Origin: JAFAGX01 sp035624085
GTDB taxonomy: Bacteria > Acidobacteriota > Terriglobia > Terriglobales > Acidobacteriaceae
Assembly (NCBI GenBank): GCA_035624085.1
Contig: DASPSE010000318.1
Location: forward strand, 1 to 9,601
Reading direction: 5' to 3'
Length of the DNA stretch: 9,601 nt
The notes beneath the pieces are model-generated. The model made no database searches. It was not told where the DNA came from and was given only the letters and a program-made list of their open reading frames with translations. The position numbers and the translations under genes were made by a program. This document shows, in pieces, positions 6,403 through 9,601 of this stretch (positions are counted from its first letter, which is position 1; each line of letters starts with the position of its first letter).

Positions 6403-9279
6403 TCAGGGCAGATGGTCGACAAGGACGATATCGCTGGTCGAGCTGTCGCGGGAAAGGACAATCTGCTTGCCGTCGGGTGAGATCGCAAACGCTTCCACGT
6501 CGTTCGCGGAGAAATGCGTCCATTGGCGTGGGGGACCGGGTTTGCTTCCGGGAGGGCCCAGGGGCTGGACCCAAAGGTTGATGACACCCTTCTGGTACAT
6601 GGCGAAGACGATGCTGTGGCCGTCCGGCATCCAACTCAGCCCGTGTTGCCCCTGGAAGGGTTGCGCCGCTGCCTCCGGGGGCAGATCAATGACTTGGGTT
6701 GGGGCACCGCCTTCGATTGGAATCAGAGCCAACTTCGGCACGGCGGTTGGATCGGCCCAGTAGAGTGCGGCGATTAGCCGCCCGTCGGGCGAGATCGTAG
6801 CGAGCCCAGCATTCACATTGCTTACCTGTTGCGGTGTCCCGCCGGTCGCGGGCACGCGCATGATCCGATATTCGTTGCCCTCAGCCCTGCTATACACAAC
6901 GGTTCTGCCGTCTGGGCTGCAAGCCGCGCCAAAACTCGAAGGGCCGGGATCGAGTTCGAGCGGTACTCCTCCGCCGAGATCCGTACGCCAAATGGACAGG
7001 TTCTGTTTCACAATCTGGGTATACACGGTGACCCCGCCCCCGCACGATGCGGGGGACTCCTGGCCGTCCCTCGACAGATATACGTCGGCCGCTTGAGAGG
7101 CTGGCAAGTCAAGCCGCGCGAGCCTGGAAGTGCCCGCTCCCCGATAGCCGTAGACGATTCGACTGTTCCCATTCCAGGTTATGCCTACCCCATCTTCACG
7201 GCTCGTTCCTGGCGTGATTTGGCGCGCTGCATCGGGATTGGAGGTAGGCGCCAGCCACAGGCTTCTGCGGAACAGATCCTGCGGAGCCACAATCTTGCTT
7301 CCATCCGCAGTTACCCCAGGGCTGTTGTAGGTGTTCAAGTCATTTGTGATGCGGCGGAGTTGTCCGCTGGGGTAAAGGACCTCCCAGACTTGCGTCCGAA
7401 GCTCCCCGATCTTTTCGTTTCCGCAAAAGACGATTGCCCCCGGGTTGGACCGCCAGGTCAGGCGACCCATGCCGGCCATGACGAAATCGCCAAACCCTGC
7501 AGACGTCCCAGTCCCAATATCCAAAAGCTCAAGATGAAGGCCGACTTGAGCGATATTTTCCAGAACCACAACGGCGGCGTGCTGGCCGTCTGGCAGCCAG
7601 GCTGGTCCTGCCTCGACGAACGCCTCAGGTTCTTTTTTGGTCGCCACCATGCGAGGACTGCTCCCATCGGCCTCCGCCATCATGAGGTAACTTTCGTGTT
7701 TCGCAGCTGCTGGACGGATGAACAAGAAACGCTTCCCATCCGGGGAAAAGCTGACGCTCGAAGGCGCATCGTCCAGGATCATTTCCGGCACGCCGCCAAG
7801 CGACGCCACACGATAGAGCTTTACCTTGGGTGCCCCAACTGCTTGGGTGGAAAAATAAATGTAGTTGCCATCGGGTGAAAAACGCGGACCGCCGAAGAAC
7901 GGAGATTCCAACGCTGCAATCTGGGCGGTGCTCCCGGTGGCGACCTGCAGCATCCATAGTTGGAACTTTCCCTGTTGTTCGCGGATATATGTTACGAGCC
8001 GACCGTCAGGAGAAATATCGCTATACAGGGCATCTCCGGCCGTGGTGAGTTGGGTGATCTGTATTCCCGCAACCGGGACTTCCGACGACCTGGCTCCACT
8101 GCGTGTCTCGCGATGGGAGTAGAGGTAACCACTGACGGCCAATGCCAGCACAACTACGGCAGCAGGAACAATCACCTTCCAGAGCTTGCCAGCTCCAGTC
8201 GCTGCTTTCGCAGCCGTTGCTGAGTATGCTGATCCGCCCGAGTCCGACAGCGCATCCAGAGCGAACGCCAAGTCGGATGCCGACTGGAATCTCTGCTCCG
8301 GGTTCTTCTCCAGACACCGATGCACCACCCGCTGCAGTGCCGGAGGAATGTTCGTAGTGACCTGCGAAATCCCCGGCGGGTCTTCGTTCAGGATCGCCGT
8401 CATCGTCTCTGGCGAAGTCGGTTTCTGAAATGCTCGTTTCCCCGCCAGCATCTCGTACAGAATCGCGCCGAAGGCAAAGATGTCTGCCCGATGGTCAGCC
8501 GTTTGTCCCCGCACTTGCTCCGGCGCCATGTAGCCCACCGTCCCCATTACCACGCCCGCTTCCGTTCCCTCCGTGAACGTCACTGCGCTGTGCGCCGAAC
8601 TGGACTGCGGCTGCGTCAGCTTCGCCAGCCCGAAGTCCAGAATCTTCACTCGCCCATCTTTGGTGACGAACAGGTTCTCCGGCTTCAGGTCGCGATGGAC
8701 AATCCCTTTTTCATGCGCTGCGGCCAGACCTCGGGCGATCTGCACCCCATAATCGATCACCTTACGTACCGCCAGACGGCCACGCTTGATCGGCTCCCGC
8801 AGCGTCTCGCCTTCTAGCAGCTCCGAAACCAGATACGGCGCACCCTCATAGGTGCCCATCTGGTGTACGGCCAGAATGTTGGGATGGTTCAGTGCCGCCG
8901 CCGCCCGCGCCTCCTGTTCAAACCGTCGCAGCCGGTCGGAATCCGCGGAGAGGAATGACGGCAAGACCTTGATCGCCACATCCCGCCCCAAGCGCAAATC
9001 GCGGGCGCGATACACCTCGCCCATGCCGCCCGAACCCAGCAGCGACTTGACCTCGTAGTCGCCCAGCTTAGTCCCGGACGCGAGCGTTACCCGCAGCGCG
9101 GAGGATTGCAAAAAACTGGAACGCACGTCAGGGCTGGAAGCAAGCAGGGTCTCGACCTCCTGGCGCAAGTCAGAATCGGATTCGCACGCGCGATCCAGCA
9201 GCGCAGACCGCTGCTCCGGCGCCAACTGCAGCGCCTTCTCCAGCACGTCCTGAATCTGTTGCCAGCGTTCCGGCGTCAT
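6403..9279 (-). CDS. Transmembrane Ser/Thr protein kinase with C-terminal TolB/WD40-like beta-propeller
   Basis: A 958-aa kinase of the PknB-like family. The start ATG 9279 overlaps the sigma-factor stop as ATGA; a TTG at 9315 would add 12 residues and is less likely. Residues 1-60 form the short helical leader usual in acidobacterial kinases (MTPERWQQIQDVLEKAL). The kinase domain covers about 74-345: glycine loop GSGGMGEVY 32-40 of the leader-plus-domain segment (the domain itself begins about residue 60), Lys104 in VAIKV, Glu123 in helix C, catalytic HRDLKPEN 195-202 with Asp197, DFG 215-217, and APE 252-254. All catalytic residues are present, and the activation loop is rich in Ser and Thr. 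A membrane helix lies at about 368-387. The rest is a TolB/PD40-like propeller with repeated SPDG-type turns at 423, 468, 512, 563, 657, 788, 830, 884 and 934. I infer an outside sensor joined to an inside kinase, with the coupled sigma factor as the likely partner. The degraded TPR tail right after its stop suggests a past tail exchange. Confidence 0.93.
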   Translation of the reverse strand: MTPERWQQIQDVLEKALQLAPEQRSALLDRACESDSDLRQEVETLLASSPDVRSSFLQSSALRVTLASGTKLGDYEVKSLLGSGGMGEVYRARDLRLGRDVAIKVLPSFLSADSDRLRRFEQEARAAAALNHPNILAVHQMGTYEGAPYLVSELLEGETLREPIKRGRLAVRKVIDYGVQIARGLAAAHEKGIVHRDLKPENLFVTKDGRVKILDFGLAKLTQPQSSSAHSAVTFTEGTEAGVVMGTVGYMAPEQVRGQTADHRADIFAFGAILYEMLAGKRAFQKPTSPETMTAILNEDPPGISQVTTNIPPALQRVVHRCLEKNPEQRFQSASDLAFALDALSDSGGSAYSATAAKAATGAGKLWKVIVPAAVVVLALAVSGYLYSHRETRSGARSSEVPVAGIQITQLTTAGDALYSDISPDGRLVTYIREQQGKFQLWMLQVATGSTAQIAALESPFFGGPRFSPDGNYIYFSTQAVGAPKVKLYRVASLGGVPEMILDDAPSSVSFSPDGKRFLFIRPAAAKHESYLMMAEADGSSPRMVATKKEPEAFVEAGPAWLPDGQHAAVVVLENIAQVGLHLELLDIGTGTSAGFGDFVMAGMGRLTWRSNPGAIVFCGNEKIGELRTQVWEVLYPSGQLRRITNDLNTYNSPGVTADGSKIVAPQDLFRRSLWLAPTSNPDAARQITPGTSREDGVGITWNGNSRIVYGYRGAGTSRLARLDLPASQAADVYLSRDGQESPASCGGGVTVYTQIVKQNLSIWRTDLGGGVPLELDPGPSSFGAACSPDGRTVVYSRAEGNEYRIMRVPATGGTPQQVSNVNAGLATISPDGRLIAALYWADPTAVPKLALIPIEGGAPTQVIDLPPEAAAQPFQGQHGLSWMPDGHSIVFAMYQKGVINLWVQPLGPPGSKPGPPRQWTHFSANDVEAFAISPDGKQIVLSRDSSTSDIVLVDHLP
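9276..9279 (-). promoter_or_regulatory. ATGA stop-start overlap coupling sigma factor and kinase
   Basis: The sigma gene ends with TGA at 9278-9276 and the kinase starts with ATG at 9279-9277, sharing the four bases ATGA. Only a weak AAGG lies upstream, at a distance longer than ideal, so kinase translation probably depends on ribosomes finishing the sigma factor. This overlap decides the kinase start. Confidence 0.8.
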
Positions 9280-9601
9280 ACGTCTGTTGCCTTGGCCATT
9301 TGATGATGCAGCCAAAGCCTAGCCATTGCCCAGTGTCTTTTCACCGTCATTGGCGAGAGATTGAGCGCCCGCGAAGTTCCTTCGATGGAAAGGCCGCCGA
9401 AAAATCTCAGCTCGACAATGCGGCTCTGCTGCGGATCGAGTTTCGCCAGTTCGTTCAGCGCGTCATCCAGCGCGACCATGTCTACACTCTGAACCTTGAA
9501 CGCGAGCGCGTCATCGAGCGTGAGCCTGAATCCGCCATCCCGCTTGGCCGCGTTGCGGCTGCGTGCGTACTCGACCAGAATCTGCCGCATCAATTGGGCG
9601 C
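9276..9601 (-). CDS. ECF-type sigma factor paired with a Ser/Thr kinase, C-terminal part only
   Basis: The visible 107 or so codons run from AQLMRQILVEYARSRNAAKR to the end MAKATDV. The family is the Sigma70_ECF-like group (PF07638 type), usually about 180-200 aa, so roughly the N-terminal half, with most of region 2, lies beyond the right edge. The nearest in-window start-like codons (TTG 9593, ATG 9590) sit inside the conserved MRQILV segment and are not the true start. Region 4 is clear: LDPQQSRIVELRFFGGLS, then the helix-turn-helix around GTSRALNLSPMTVKRHWAMA that should contact the -35 element. The gene overlaps the kinase by four bases. In a described ECF-kinase system (EcfP-PknT of Vibrio parahaemolyticus) the sigma factor is switched on by phosphorylation in region 2.2. 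The equivalent region is outside this window, so I cannot check for a phosphosite. No anti-sigma gene is visible. Confidence 0.9.
   Translation of the reverse strand, partial: AQLMRQILVEYARSRNAAKRDGGFRLTLDDALAFKVQSVDMVALDDALNELAKLDPQQSRIVELRFFGGLSIEGTSRALNLSPMTVKRHWAMARLWLHHQMAKATDV

Noticed and set aside
6021..6581. A 186-codon plus-strand frame covering the intergenic gap
   Set aside because: It runs antisense over the kinase-tail relic and the end of the intact kinase, and shows no domain or export signal.
6245..6634. A 129-codon minus-strand frame overlapping the kinase 3' end
   Set aside because: It is out of frame with the kinase; only its short ERAYA piece is meaningful, as part of the frameshifted kinase-tail relic.
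6829..7878. A 349-codon open frame on the plus strand
   Set aside because: It lies wholly antisense to the well-supported kinase gene, has no recognisable domain, and is rich in Arg and Pro as expected for a shadow frame in GC-rich DNA.

Overview
The window looks like a chromosomal piece of an Acidobacteriota genome (Terriglobia-type relatives such as Koribacter or Sulfotelmatobacter). This rests on remembered family resemblance, not a search: an ECF sigma factor paired with a transmembrane Ser/Thr kinase, kinases with TolB/WD40-like or TPR tails, and a very large secreted protein built from choice-of-anchor-D and BIG2 Ig-like repeats. Every gene I accept lies on the minus strand, so the window reads from right to left.

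Right to left: (1) 9276-9601 is the C-terminal part of an ECF sigma factor; its start lies beyond the window. (2) 6403-9279 is a complete membrane-spanning Ser/Thr kinase of 958 aa with an extracytoplasmic beta-propeller. It overlaps the sigma gene by an ATGA, so the two form a translationally coupled pair. (3) 6210-6402 looks like intergenic space but holds a decayed C-terminal tail of a TPR-type Ser/Thr kinase, with an in-frame stop and a frameshift. (4) 5875-6209 is non-coding, with a possible promoter near 5943-5970. (5) 148-5874 is a 1908-aa secreted protein: signal peptide, three ASH/choice-of-anchor-D domains, two BIG2 domains, a LamG-like domain, ten more BIG2 domains and a cysteine-rich alpha/beta hydrolase with an apparent Ser-Asp-His triad. 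(6) 1-146 is a piece of another Ser/Thr kinase of the TPR-associated type. It has lost its whole N-lobe and begins immediately after the stop codon of the giant gene.

How the parts may work together: the kinase probably senses something outside the cytoplasm through its propeller and may control its coupled sigma factor by phosphorylation, as known for other ECF-kinase pairs. The giant exoprotein could be a target of that system, but nothing here proves it. The most interesting signal is structural. Two broken kinase pieces flank the giant gene, and one lies directly behind the intact kinase, as if that kinase had exchanged its sensor tail and left the old one as a scar. The locus appears to have been rearranged around kinase genes.
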